64,000 bases of DNA from Nematopogon swammerdamellus (taxonomy: Eukaryota > Arthropoda > Insecta > Lepidoptera > Adelidae): NCBI GenBank assembly GCA_946902875.1, contig OX336349.1:14345891-14409890 (forward strand), in the 5' to 3' direction. Each line of letters begins with the position of its first letter. Positions within the stretch are counted from its first letter, which is position 1. Below the pieces are notes generated by a model. It did not search any database. It was not told where the DNA came from and was given only the letters and a program-made list of their open reading frames with translations. The translations under genes were made by a program, and so were the position numbers. Shown piece by piece: positions 21,156-31,089 of this stretch.

Positions 21156-21187
21156 ATCTGGAATGTTCTTGAATGAGTTTCTAGTGG
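21119..21187. repeat. 31 bp hairpin arms, 7 nt loop, one mismatch
   Basis: CCACTAAAAACTCATTCAAG plus AACATTCCAGA pairs with its inverse at 21157-21187 with a single A/G difference. The loop is TTGTGTA. A transcript would fold into a 69 nt stem-loop. Confidence 0.9.
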
Positions 21188-21369
21188 TTTAACACTATAA
21201 AACAATAATTATATAAACCACCAGAACATAAACATGAACACACCAGCTTTAGCTTGCCGTTCATCAAAGTAAAAATCATCCGTATAAAAATACTTGGTTA
21301 CTTCAATGCATAAAATAATGATAATAATCATATGTCGTGGTATGAACTGAAAGAAATTGAATTTTTGTA

Positions 21370-21600
21370 TGGGACCGGACATGGTTGGCTACGCTACATA
21401 AACTGCTTCACCTATGGTATCAGCCTGTTCAACTTTTTTCCTACTAGTACCTAGTTCCAACATGCCATTGCTTTCCTTTGAACTACTTTTCCTAGTCGTT
21501 TCGGCCAACCTTCATCCACTGCACGCGGTGCGAATCCGAACGGGTCTGACCCCATGACCTAGTAAAGTAAGATAAGCGAATAGTTTTGCATGGAATCCTA
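21370..21600 (-). mobile_element. SINE-A related element, diverged
   Basis: GACATGGTTGGCTACGCTAC, GCCATTGCTTTCCTTTGAAC, CGTTTCGGCCAACC and a GCATGGAATCCTAAGCATGG-like end follow the SINE-A layout on the minus strand, with much lower identity. Head absent. Confidence 0.5.
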
Positions 21601-21604
21601 AGCA

Positions 21605-22688
21605 TGGAGCAACTCGACTTCATCAAAGAAACGCACATCGAGAATGTTCTGTGAAACGATTTCGAATTGACCTACATTCACCTGGACTTCTCTGCTTATT
21701 TCCCTCTTCTTTGACCATGACCAAGCAGCGGTGGAACTGAATCTAATTCTGCCAGCAAACCAGCTCCGAATTCCGAATCGTTAGTGCCAGCATTGAGTTA
21801 TAGACTTTCTCCTCCAAACACTACGTACGCCAAAACATACCACACGAGATTTGGGAGAAAACATTAAGAGTAAAGGTATTCTTCAGCATTTAAAGGTGAT
21901 AAAATATTTTACTTGGATATTTATATCTTCGATTTGAAGAGCTATCTTCATTTTGCTAAAATTTGAAATCTCAGAAATTTTTCGTACTTTAAATGTTTTC
22001 GCTAAATCTTCAATTTTATCTCATTTCCTTAAGTAATTTATCATCGTATAATTAATACATATCAATCCGCATAACATTCGCGTACCTATCATGGTGAAAA
22101 CTGATCAATAAAAAACTTGTCCCCCGGACGTGTAATTATTTTGTAGGGCCATCAAGAGGAGATAAAATATTTTATTTCGCGAAAGGGACATTTCCGTCCA
22201 TTTCCCGCGCGCGCACACCCTTAACCGCTGCTGATGACTTGTTGTGGTCGCTTTTTCACGTTTTTTCGCGTTAAAGATTGTCTGGAGCTGCCGGGATGTG
22301 GCTCCATCATCATTATAATCGTTCGAAAACTTTGATCATGCATACATAGCGTCACGCCTGTTTCCCAGTGGGGTAAGCAGAGACAAAACTTTGGTCATCA
22401 CTCACAATAACAGGAAAAAATCAACAACAAAACGAACAATAAGAAAACAATAACGATAATGCCATGCAAAAACGGAAACGAAAGCAACATGTTACACTGC
22501 GCATTTCGAGGAACATTCAGGCATTTCACAAAATTTCGACCCAAATATTATGAGCTTGTGCATCGAGCCATTTCTAGTGTTATTGCGTGCGAAGGAAAGG
22601 AGAGATACAGTCGTAACGAAACCCAGTTAATGAAGGTCTGCGTATTTACGATTTTTACCTCGTCTCGTTGGCGTGCGTTGGCCAGACT
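21605..22688. other. no gene seen
   Basis: Non-coding. GCCTGTTTCCCAGTGGGGTA at about 22359 is a moth-type repeat fragment, by memory. Confidence 0.3.
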
Positions 22689-22837
22689 TAGCGCCACTTG
22701 CACCAACACGAGTTTAAAGTTAAGTAGCGAGTTATGGATTTAAACGCGGTTCTTACAGTCAACGGGTGATAGCTTAAACTGGTTTAGCGAGTTAAACTGG
22801 TTTATATATTAAATTTGTGTTGGTGCAAGTGGGCCTT
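22689..22837. mobile_element. short MITE with TTA target duplication
   Basis: GCGCCACTTGCACCAACAC at the left and GTGTTGGTGCAAGTGGGCC at the right are inverse, flanked by TTA on each side. The interior has GTTTAAAGTTAAG and TTAAACTGGTTTA sub-repeats. A 3 bp TTA (TWA) target fits PIF/Harbinger-derived MITEs, by family knowledge. Confidence 0.7.
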
Positions 22838-22889
22838 ATATTGTTAGCGGTTCGGATTGAAAACCACATTTTACGGTTGCTTTCCTTTT

Positions 22890-23290
22890 TTTTATGTAAA
22901 CCAACATGGTTGGCTATGCCGAGAGACCAATGGTGCAGTCGACAAAGCCAAAATCACCTCTCCTTGCGAAACTCCTTGCTAGGCTGTCGAGCCTGTTAAT
23001 ACGACGACGTTTGAAGACACCCAGGTTAAAGGATTCGAGAAACACTCGCCGGAAGACAGTTCCACACCTTAGCGGCACGACAAAGAAAGTTCCACACCTT
23101 AGCAACGCGACAAAGAAACAATTTAGTTAGAGAACCGATGGGTTCTCAAAAGCCCAATGTCAATATCAAAAGAGTGCTGAGTCTCTCTGCGACGAGTCAT
23201 GCGGAGATAGTTCGGGTGGCAATAAGGAATGCTAGTTCCACAGAGCAGCAGCGTCCGTAATAGTATCTGTAAAACAGACTAAGTCCTTTG
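22890..23290 (-). pseudogene. non-LTR retrotransposon family C, 3' end
   Basis: A T run, CCAACATGGTTGGCTATGCC, GACCAATGGTGCAGTCGAC, CACTCGCCGGAAGACAGTTC and GCCCAATGTCAATATC are the reverse complement of the 12766-13003 element plus about 150 bp more. On the minus strand, FRRVFLESFNLGVFKRR is readable. A 25 bp CACACCTTAGC...CGACAAAG segment is duplicated at 23062-23115. Confidence 0.6.
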
Positions 23291-23294
23291 TTGT

Positions 23295-23890
23295 AGGCAC
23301 CTCAATAGTAAACAACAGTTCAATAGAAATGCCGATGCCAGAACGCAGATGTTCTACGTGAAAGTCGCGAGATACACGAATGGTAATGTCTAACTGCAGA
23401 TGTCGTATATGAGATACATGACCGCAGTGCGTCACGCCTCACACTCACTCACACTCGACATACCTGCTGGCAACGAGACCACTGCGCCACCACTCTCCTA
23501 GGCATACCTACTGCCTACTGCATATCATTACGAGCGAAGCCGTTTATATTGCGGTGAATCTGGGTCCGAATTCAAGCTATGCCTTCCAGACATTTGCCGC
23601 AACCTTTTTCTCTAAAAGAATGAAGATTGAGCTCTAGTTTAGTTCACTTTTGAATAATGTTTCCACTAATTAAAAAGACAAGGTTAGTGTGATACTGATA
23701 ACCTCACGTATTGACATGTTTTATAATACCGTTATATTTTAAAGTAGAGATGCACGAAAATTTAACGATCACTTTGTGCAAAGCTTTTGTCATGTGTGCC
23801 GAGCGAGGTGTTTAGCAATGGAAATATTCTGGAGTCAGTACCATTTGAAATGTGTTAAAGCTACGTATCGATAAGTAATTTTCAAAATTA
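23295..23890. other. no gene seen
   Basis: Non-coding DNA without recognisable repeat. Confidence 0.3.
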
Positions 23891-23894
23891 GATT

Positions 23895-24065
23895 TAAGGT
23901 TCTTTATTCGCGAATAGGCATGAATTACACAATGAATACAGGTGCATGAGGTGCAAAGGCGGACTTATCCCTTGAAGAGATTTCTTACAACCGACCTTTA
24001 GGTGTGTTAAATGAGTAAATGAAGAATGTAGCTAGTAGCAAAGGTACATAAGATGTGAAAGCGAT
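23895..24065 (-). mobile_element. CR1-type retrotransposon 3' untranslated fragment
   Basis: GTTCTTTATTCGCG, GTGCAAAGGCGGACTTATCCC, GATTTCTTACAACC and GTAGCTAGTAGCAAAGGTAC parallel the 3' region of the CR1-type copy at 45802-47000 (GGGGCAAAGGCGGACTTATC, GTAGGTAGTAGCAAAAG). Confidence 0.55.
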
Positions 24066-24250
24066 GTGTTAAAATTGCACGTTCGATCACGTTCGCCGAA
24101 CGCTCCGATGCAAACGGTTTTCCCACTCTGTACCGGTATACATACTCTGCTACCGTGATAAACCTGAAATGGGTTAGGCGATATGATTGCCAAAATGTAG
24201 CAGCTGCCACCGGGACTGTTCCGTGCGAAGGCGGGTCGAGGGGAAGGGGC

Positions 24251-24273
24251 GGGGGGGGGGGGGGGGGGGGGGG
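24251..24273 (+). repeat. poly-G tract of 23
   Basis: Uninterrupted G run in a G-rich context (GGGGAAGGGGC before it). Capable of G-quadruplex formation in principle, and prone to length error. Confidence 0.95.
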
Positions 24274-24664
24274 CAAAGCTGTTTCAATCTACAAATTAGG
24301 GAGCCCGTGTAACTTGGCTTTTGTAAGGAATGTCTATAGAGAGACGTATTGTGTTTTTCCTGAAAAGAAAAATGCGAACATGTGTGCTTTATTCGGCTTT
24401 TGGAGTAAGCGGAATATTTAATGTGATAGGTTTTGTGCTCGTACTCTCATTTATTAGATAGGGTACCTACCCTAATACATAATTAAATGTTCTCGATTAC
24501 CTGAAAGGCAGATTTGATAATAAGGATTATAGTGTTTCTGTCTTCTCAATAATGTTCAGAATTGTGGATCATCAATGGCTAGGAAACGAACGTATACGAA
24601 TATTCAAATGAAAAGATTTAAATCCCATGCACAATCCTGAGATAGAAAATGTTTTGTGAAAGCC

Positions 24665-25105
24665 TAGCAGTATCGCCTAGGACCCCGAAGTGTCCCGCGA
24701 TCTAGAACCACAGCAACTCCGCAGGGATGTCGGCTCCCTAAGTCTCACTTATTCCATGGGGAGTACTCGGAGGAGCTCTTTAACGCGATCCCGCCATCCC
24801 ATTTCCACTTCCGCACCACGCACTCCGGGCAGGGTTTGTTGCATCCCTACACGCTGGACTTACCGCGGTTGCGTACTAACTGGTTTTGCAGATCTTTCCT
24901 CTACAGAACCGGTAAACTCTGGAACATTCTCCCTGCCCATATATTTCCCCTAAAGTACAGTCTCGGGTCCTTCAAGACGGGTGTGAATAGGCACCTGTCA
25001 GGCCGGCATTGCATTCGCAACCCCCGCAGACAACCGATTGTCCATGGGCGGCTCACCTCATGGGTGGCTCGGCGCCATATACTTTTTATTATCCTGCCAA
25101 AATAA
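24665..25105 (+). pseudogene. jockey-like reverse transcriptase, C-terminal end and 3' UTR
   Basis: Protein pieces in shifting frames: STEELF-like EYSEELFNAI region at 24760, then HPYTLDLPRLRTNWFCRSFL, YRTGKLWNILPAHIFP, KYSLGSFKTGVNRHLSG. This is the region after the reverse transcriptase where jockey-clade ORF2 proteins end (R(F/S)F..RT..LWN.LP..VFP..Y.LG.FK). Frameshifts near 24750 and 24830 break it. The 3' UTR with GTGGCTCGGCGCC follows. 5'-truncated copy. Confidence 0.75.
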
Positions 25106-25109
25106 TCAG

Positions 25110-26325
25110 ATCGCTTCGAATAAAAAATGTATCAGATTCAATACCTGGAAAAGGTAAATTCATGCCCCCGGGCAAAATATTGAAAACATATCATTTGGTA
25201 AATTGAATTTGTTCGGTCGAGTCTTCGCACGCGGCGCCTTCCTAGCGCTGCGCCACCTGGTTTTAGGAGCGATTCTGCGCTCCATCTCGCTCGTGTCGCA
25301 ACAAAGTGAGCACGGTCGGGTCCGTAAGTGCATTATCATCTTTAGAACCATGACGCAATGACATACTTAGCGTGCGCATTGTTGCAACACTGCACGCGGT
25401 GAGCTTGCGATTATGACAGGGTTCTAGAGATGGTATTGGACTTATGAACTCGAGCGATCTTGAATCCAATCGCAGATAGGCTCACTGCCAAGATAGTGAT
25501 GACTTTTTCATGGAAAAATAGACATTCAAAGACAATCTACTTTGAAATCTAGTTTGGATAGTAAGTCTAAAATACCGTTTTCATTCGCAGATTGTGTTGC
25601 AGTGTCCAATCTCATCTTTTAATCTGAATATGACCACGTTCCAACTCAGCGAATATGCTCAAAATTTAACGTAAGCTAGTAGTCCATAAACAAGGACTAG
25701 ATTTTAGATTCAGTAGTATGTTTTTTAATTCCCGTTAGTCTATAAATTGTATTCGTACATAGATCCGAAGCTAGTTCGCATCCGTACGTAGGATGCAATG
25801 CGGTTTCAATGCTAGCTGTCGGCTATTTTTATTTCTCCTCGCTCGGAGCGGAATATTTCAACCGTCATAAATATGGCTTCGGGCGAGAAGATTAATTGCT
25901 TTCATAGACACTACATCAAACACCTAGTTTCGAATGTGTTGACGCAGATGCATGAAGCCTCGGATCAATGGGTCAGCTGGCCGCCTCCCTCAACCGCAGC
26001 GGTGCTCCCTCCCAAGTTACTTGGAATGTGAATAATATGAGTAGATTGTAACTATGTTTTAAGTTTTCCATCATTAGACCGATAGCGCTGGGCTATTTTA
26101 AGGACATAAGTTAAAAAAATTCTAAACTTGCTTATTTCTTGCCTGTGGATACAGTCGTACATAAGAAGCATAATATTGCGTTTTGTGTCACATCTGTCAC
26201 TTGCATTTTCAGCAATTCGAAGATTTGTGGTTGTTTTTTTTAATTCCATTCAAAACTGGCAAAATTAATCTAAACTTTAAAATAATTATGGTATCATATC
26301 TAGGATAGCCTGCGGAGTGTGCAAA
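25110..26325. other. no gene seen
   Basis: Non-coding DNA with unremarkable composition and no recognisable repeats. Confidence 0.3.
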
Positions 26326-26329
26326 CCCA

Positions 26330-26640
26330 GTTTGTGTCATCTTCGCCCAGTGCAAACTGACCTATGGTCAGTATGTAAAAACAGTGCCTAAAACAAAATT
26401 AGAATTGACAAAATTGTTATTTCCTATCTCAGATCACTTAGATATGCCCATTAAATGAATTTGTGCCAAATTAGGGCACGCAATTTTAAGATTTTCAATT
26501 ATATTATTTTTCCAAGCTACAAAAGCTTCAAAAAAATATTAGAATGATTAGAGTTTACATATTCAATTTCATAAATGCATCAAAAATGTACATTGTAAAT
26601 TTGTGTCATTTTCATGCTCGAAATAAATTAATAAAACACT
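26330..26640 (+). repeat. degenerate ~135 bp tandem repeats (TTTGTGTCA), forward
   Basis: AGTTTGTGTCATCTTCG at 26331, AATTTGTGCCAAATT at 26458 and AATTTGTGTCATTTTCATGC at 26600, spacing 127 and 142 bp. The same motif appears inverted in 29890-30345, on the far side of the satellite region. Confidence 0.5.
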
Positions 26641-26649
26641 AAAACAGAT

Positions 26650-26855
26650 GTTGCGGTCAAAGCGGACGGACGCGGGCAGGTGGCGGCGGGCGGGGGGCAT
26701 ACGCACGCACACACGTTCGTTCGGTACCTACGATTTCTTCTATGCGAAGCGGCGGCCGGTGGCTGGCGTGCCCCGCGTGCCTCGCTCGCTCGCCTCGCCC
26801 GCCGCGCCGCCCGCGCCCGCGCTCGCACTTCGTGCAAAGAAGTTTGGTATCTCCT
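26650..26855. repeat. CpG-rich island 1 (repeat-related)
   Basis: Extremely CpG-rich: CGGACGGACGCGGGCAGG, GCGGCGGGCGGGGGGC, CTCGCTCGCTCGCCTCGCCC, GCCGCGCCGCCCGCGCCCGC, ending CTCGCACTTCGTGCAAAG. The last ~100 bp closely match 29780-29870 in the same orientation, so this is a repeated unit and not a unique promoter island. No credible ORF. Confidence 0.7.
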
Positions 26856-27065
26856 ATAGAGATAATAAATAATGCAGTGCGAATTTTGTACAAAGCCCGC
26901 GTCTGCAATCTCAATACCTACGAATGTCAATGGTCAATGTGGTCAATATTATTTTAGATTGACGCTTCGATTCGCTTAAAATTTGCATAAGTTCAAACTG
27001 ACCCACCTTTCATGACCCTAAGACAATCGTGCTGAACTAATATCCCGTTTTCTGTGAAAACTAGA

Positions 27066-28240
27066 AACTTCGTCATGAACTTTTGTTTTGGTCATAACTC
27101 GAGAACCACTGGTGCTAGACCCATCGTGTTGGTACTCAAAACTTCAGGTCTCGGTGAGATCTATCCATCTGTCACGTGAACTTTTGTTTTGGTCATAACT
27201 CGAGAACCACTGGTGCTAGACCCATCGTGTTGGTACTCAAACTTCAGGTCTCGGTGAGATCTATCCATCTGTCATGAGAACTTTTGTTTTGGTCATAACT
27301 CGAGAACCACTGGTGCTAGACCCATCGTGTTGGTACTCAAATTTCAGGTCTCGGTGAGATCTATCCATCTGTCACGTGAACTTTTGTTTTGGTCATAACT
27401 CGTGAACCACTGGTGCTAGACCCATCGTGTTGGTACTCAAACTTCAAGTCTCGGTGAGATCTATCCATCTCTCACGTGAACTTTTGTTTTGGTCATAACT
27501 CGAGAACCACTGGTGCTAGACCCATCATGTTGCTACTCAAACTTCAGGTCTCGGTGAGATCTATCCATCTGTCACGTGAACTTTTGTTTTAGTCATAACT
27601 CGAGAACCACTGGTGCTAGACCCATCATGTTGCTACTCAAACTTCAGGTCTCGGTGAGATCTATCCATCTGTCACGTGAACTATTGTTTTGGTCATAACT
27701 CGAGAAACACTGGTGCTAGACCTATCGTGTTGGTACTCAAACTTCAGGTCTCGGTGAGATCTATCCATCTGTCACGTGAACTTTTGTTTTGGTCATAACT
27801 CGAGAACCACTGGTGCTAGACCCATCGTGTTGGTACTCAAACTTCAAGTCTCGGTGAGATCTATCCATCTGTCACGTGAACTTTTGTTTTGGTCATAACT
27901 CGAGAACCACTGATGCTAGACCCATCGTGTTGCTACTCAAACTTCAGGTCTCGGTGAGATCTATCCACCTGTCACGTGAACTTTTGTTTTGGTCATAGCT
28001 CGAGAACCACTGGTGCTAGACCCATCGTGTTGGTACTCAAACTTCAGGTCTCGGTGAGATCTATCCAACTGTCACGTGAACTTTTGTTTTGGTCATAACT
28101 CGAGAACCACTGGTGCTAGACCCATCGTGTTGGTACTCAAACTTCAAGTCTCGGTGAGATCTCTCCATCTGTCAGCTGAACTTTTGTTTTCATCATAACT
28201 CGAAAATCACTGGTGCTAGACACAACGTGTTGGTACTCAA
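27066..28240 (+). repeat. 100 bp satellite array, 12 direct units
   Basis: CTTTTGTTTTGGTCATAACT recurs at 27080, 27181 and then exactly every 100 bp to 28181. Units carry CTCGAGAACCACTGGTGC, GACCCATCGTGTTGGTACTC and CAGGTCTCGGTGAGATC. They differ by a few substitutions. The only length change among full units is one extra A in the first. The last unit breaks at 28240, where orientation flips. Confidence 0.97.
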
Positions 28241-28437
28241 TCTCACCGAGACCTGAAGTTTGAGTAGCAACATGATGGGTCTAGCACCAGTGGTTCTCGA
28301 GTTATGACCAAAACAAAAGTTCACGTGACAGATGGATAGATCTCACCGAGACATGAAGTTTGAGTACCAACACGATGGGTCTAGCACCAGTGGTTCTCGA
28401 GTTATGACCAAAACAAAGGTTCACGTGACAGATAGAT
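28241..28437 (-). repeat. two inverted units of the 100 bp satellite
   Basis: TCTCACCGAGACCTGAAGTT, GATGGGTCTAGCACCAGTGG and TTATGACCAAAACAAAAGTT are the satellite unit in reverse orientation, 97-98 bp each. The junction falls inside a unit, so the array ends in a fold-back. Confidence 0.95.
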
Positions 28438-28440
28438 AGA

Positions 28441-29018
28441 TTTTAGAAATTATTCGCAATTATCGGATGCATGCAAGCAAATCCGAAAGCAACAGCTAAC
28501 AATATATAAATTTTTGAAATGTGCTTATTAAGCCCTTTCATTTGATACCCCACACTAAAAACATTTTTTTTTTAGGTCATCACTTTATGTCCTCTAGAGG
28601 GCGCCATATCCCATTTTATGGGACGTCACATAGCCAACCAGCCAACCATAGTCAACCAGCAGACGGTCAAGAGCAAGACGCATCCAACGATACTTTCGAT
28701 TTGTCAAATTATGATAAGTAGGTAGTTTCGAAGTTATGTATGAGGGAACAGATGAACATGCATACATACATACATACATACATAGATACATACATACATA
28801 CATACATACATACATACATACCTACATACATACATACATACATACATACATACATACATACATACATACATACATACATACATACATACATACATACATA
28901 CATACATACCGGTCAAACACATAACCTTCCTTCTCGCTTCGCCGTAGTCGGGTAAAAATAAGAATCTGTTCGCTAATATTGCGCGCATACTACACTACGT
29001 ACAATATAATAAACACAC
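28441..29018 (+). repeat. array-flanking element F, copy 1
   Basis: Begins TTTTAGAAATTATTCGCAAT right after the inverted satellite units. It contains GCATGCAAGCAAATCCGAAA, TCCTCTAGAGGGCGCCATAT, GACGGTCAAG, a long TACA run, then CGGTCAAACACATAACC, CGCTTCGCCGTAGTCGGG and CATACTACACTACGTACAAT. It shares nearly its whole length with 31931-32401, differing mainly in TACA length. Non-coding: long frames through the TACA run are artefacts of the repeat. Confidence 0.85.
28761..28909 (+). repeat. (TACA)n microsatellite
   Basis: About 37 CATA/TACA units with two single-base interruptions (TAGATACA and TACCTACA). Internal to element F. Confidence 0.97.
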
Positions 29019-29194
29019 GATCAATTAACTTAAATCAAATAGGAACTTCAGTTAAGTAAATATCCGCTAACATCGACTCGCAACAACACATTTTTTTACA
29101 TAGGTTTGCCCCTAAAATTAATCAAATAGATACCCAACGAAGTAAATCTACATAATATTATGAAATGGAATTAAATAAGAAACTGCTCGAGACA

Positions 29195-29335
29195 ATGCAT
29201 ACACACACCGCGTGGCAGCGCGGCAGCCTGGTGCGCTATTAGAACCACTCGCCCTCCCGCAGCGCCGCGCCCCGCACCTCCGCCAGCCGTCCGCCGCTGC
29301 ATACCTTTATTTTGCGCGCGGAACAATTCGATTTG
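29195..29335. other. GC-rich patch
   Basis: CACACCGCGTGGCAGCGCGG, CCCTCCCGCAGCGCCGCGCC and GCCAGCCGTCCGCCGCTGC. On the minus strand a frame of about 44 codons is open across it, and AAAG|GTATGC could be a donor. I recognise no protein, so this is a possible regulatory patch or repeat. Confidence 0.25.
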
Positions 29336-29512
29336 TATGAGAGCCACATCTTAGCGTAACCGGAACTGAATTTTATGTAGCCTATCCTGTGTCCCAAGCT
29401 GTGTCCCGTATACTTAGTTAAATGTGCTTGTACAAAGTTTCATCGAATTCGGATAATCGGCTTAAGAGTTATGGCGGAACATACATACATACATACATAC
29501 ATACATACATAC
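29330..29512 (+). repeat. TACA-tailed non-autonomous element
   Basis: GTACAAAGTTTCATCGAATTC, GAGTTATGGCGGAACATAC and a TACA run to 29512. AAGTTTCATC(G)AAATC-like text before a microsatellite tail is typical of helitron-like or HINE-type repeats in arthropods, by general knowledge. Ends not defined. Confidence 0.4.
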
Positions 29513-29659
29513 AGAAAAGATTTCTCAAAATCGTCAATTTAGCTTTAGTATCATACATAGAGGCTACAAGCTCAATATTTCCTAAAACAAAGTAACTTAC
29601 TCCATGACCATCCCTTACAGATTTATTATTAGTAATAATAATAATAATTGATAATTGAT

Positions 29660-29880
29660 ATGATAACGCACGCACGTCGCAACTCGCACCGCGCCACGCA
29701 ACGCAACGCGCGCCCCGGGTATGGCTGGCTGAACGACCCGCGAGCGCGGCGGGGCGGGGGGGGGGGGGGGGGGGAGGAGGCGGCGTGCGCGTGCCTCGAT
29801 CACTCGCTCGCCTCGCCCGCCGCCCCGCCGCCCGCGCCCGCGCTATTCCCCGCGCTCGCACTTCATGCGAAGTTAGTGTT
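29660..29880. repeat. CpG-rich island 2 (repeat-related) with poly-G
   Basis: CAACGCAACGCGCGCCCCGG, a 19 G run at 29756-29774, GTGCGCGTGCCTCGATCAC, TCGCTCGCCTCGCCCGCC, CCGCCCGCGCCCGCGC and CTCGCACTTCATGCGAAG. The right half matches island 1 in the same orientation. Confidence 0.7.
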
Positions 29881-29889
29881 TTTTTTACA

Positions 29890-30345
29890 AATAATAAAAT
29901 TCCGTGGATAAAAACGACACAAATTATGAATAGTGTTTTGTTACACCATAATAATCAAAAAGACGTAAACTCTAACAGCCCGTATTTTCTTTTGTAGCTT
30001 TTAGAGGTTGTTGTAATAAAAATATTAAATATCTATAAATGTCGTGGATGAATTCGACACAAAATATTTTGAACAACAGATATCAGTACTCTAAAACGCG
30101 TAACACCTATTTAACCTTTTCTAATATTCTTTTAGAGCTATTTGCGCGATGTATTAGGTACTGGTTAAATTTAAGGATTTCCGTGGACAGAGATGACACA
30201 AAATGTTTTTGCACATCGGTTACTACTTCAATATTATCATGAAAGTAAAATTTTCTTTTCTAATTTTCTTTTCGTCCAATACTGATCTAAAAGACAAATA
30301 CCTAAATTTCTACGTATGCAAATTCCTAGGATGACACAAACTAAT
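29890..30345 (-). repeat. degenerate ~138 bp tandem repeats (GACACAAA), inverted
   Basis: CCGTGGATAAAAACGACACAAA at 29901, GTCGTGGATGAATTCGACAC at 30041, CCGTGGACAGAGATGACAC at 30180 and CCTAGGATGACACAAAC at 30326. Spacing is about 140 bp. On the minus strand these read TTTGTGTC(A/G)T, the same motif as the forward repeats at 26330-26640. Confidence 0.6.
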
Positions 30346-30359
30346 ATATTAGGCTGGGC

Positions 30360-30714
30360 AAATGGTTCGGAAACTATATGCGACAAATAAACAACTTTAA
30401 TATTTTTGAAACCAAAAATCCTAGCGCTACAGGTCTACATTGCAAAATCTTAAAACAAAAAGTTTTCATTCAAAACCACGGCCTTTCATAAATTATTTAC
30501 GAAGTGAATCACAAATATAGGTAGAACAAAACGTAACAACTAGGTACCTGCTAAATTTTCTAACCATGGCAATGTTCCCCTAATGTCAAACTGTCAATGA
30601 CGTTTTAGGTAAACATGAAAGAATCTTCATGACATTTAATGTTTAGAACCAATAATTTGAGAGAACCGAGTTCTTTAGTTTAAGACGATACCCCTAGCTA
30701 CGGCAAATTCAAAA
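30360..30714. other. no gene seen
   Basis: AT-rich non-coding DNA. Confidence 0.3.
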
Positions 30715-30850
30715 TTTGCAGGGGCGAGCGTTCCCTGTATACGTATAACTAGTTCGTATAGTTGGACTCTCCCGGAGCGATGCCAGTCGCGATTCACTCG
30801 CGCTCAGTCTTCGCGTAACCAAGGGCGCGGGATTCCTACCATAGCATGCC
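30715..30850 (+). promoter_or_regulatory. possible insect core promoter (weak)
   Basis: A locally CpG-rich stretch, TCCCGGAGCGATGCCAGTCG then ATTCACTCGCGCTCAGTCTTC, with TCAGTC matching the arthropod initiator consensus (TCAGT). No TATA box or downstream exon is recognisable. Sequence alone cannot establish transcription. Confidence 0.2.
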
Positions 30851-30917
30851 GAAACAACTATCGAACTTTACGAAAATCACTTAGGTACCTATGCGTATTG
30901 AGTTCTAAGTAAATTTT

Positions 30918-31088
30918 TAGGGTTCCGTATCCGTACGGGACCCAAAAAGCCTACGCCGTCAGTCTGTCTGCCCGTCTGTCCGTCCGAGGGCTGCATCTAT
31001 TGAACCGTAATAGGTAAGTAGGTATATGTTATTGTATATGATTTTATTGTCTAGGTGTATTATAGTTGAAGTTTTCACAGAATTATGT
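30918..31088 (+). repeat. GGTTCCGTA-family repeat, partial
   Basis: TTAGGGTTCCGTATCCGTAC, CTACGCCGTCAGTCTGTCTG, CGTCCGAGGGCTGCATCTAT, GAACCGTAATAGGTAAG and GTTTTCACAGAATTATG. The right half of the family is missing, replaced by the next element. Confidence 0.7.
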
Positions 31089-31089
31089 T

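Noticed and set aside
26628..26930. Arg/Ala-rich frames in the CpG islands, also at 29469-29861
   Set aside because: Skewed composition follows from CG-rich repeats; the frames are open on several strands at once.
27066..28437. CRISPR-like array
   Set aside because: Units are contiguous 100 bp satellite copies without variable spacers, and the host is a eukaryote.
28709..28988. Open frames of 60-85 codons on both strands across the TACA run
   Set aside because: They are products of a tetranucleotide repeat without stops (MYVC or HTYI periodicity), not genes.
29195..29335. Channel or other host exon on the minus strand
   Set aside because: The channel exons on either side join without missing residues, and the 44-codon frame has no resemblance to a known protein.
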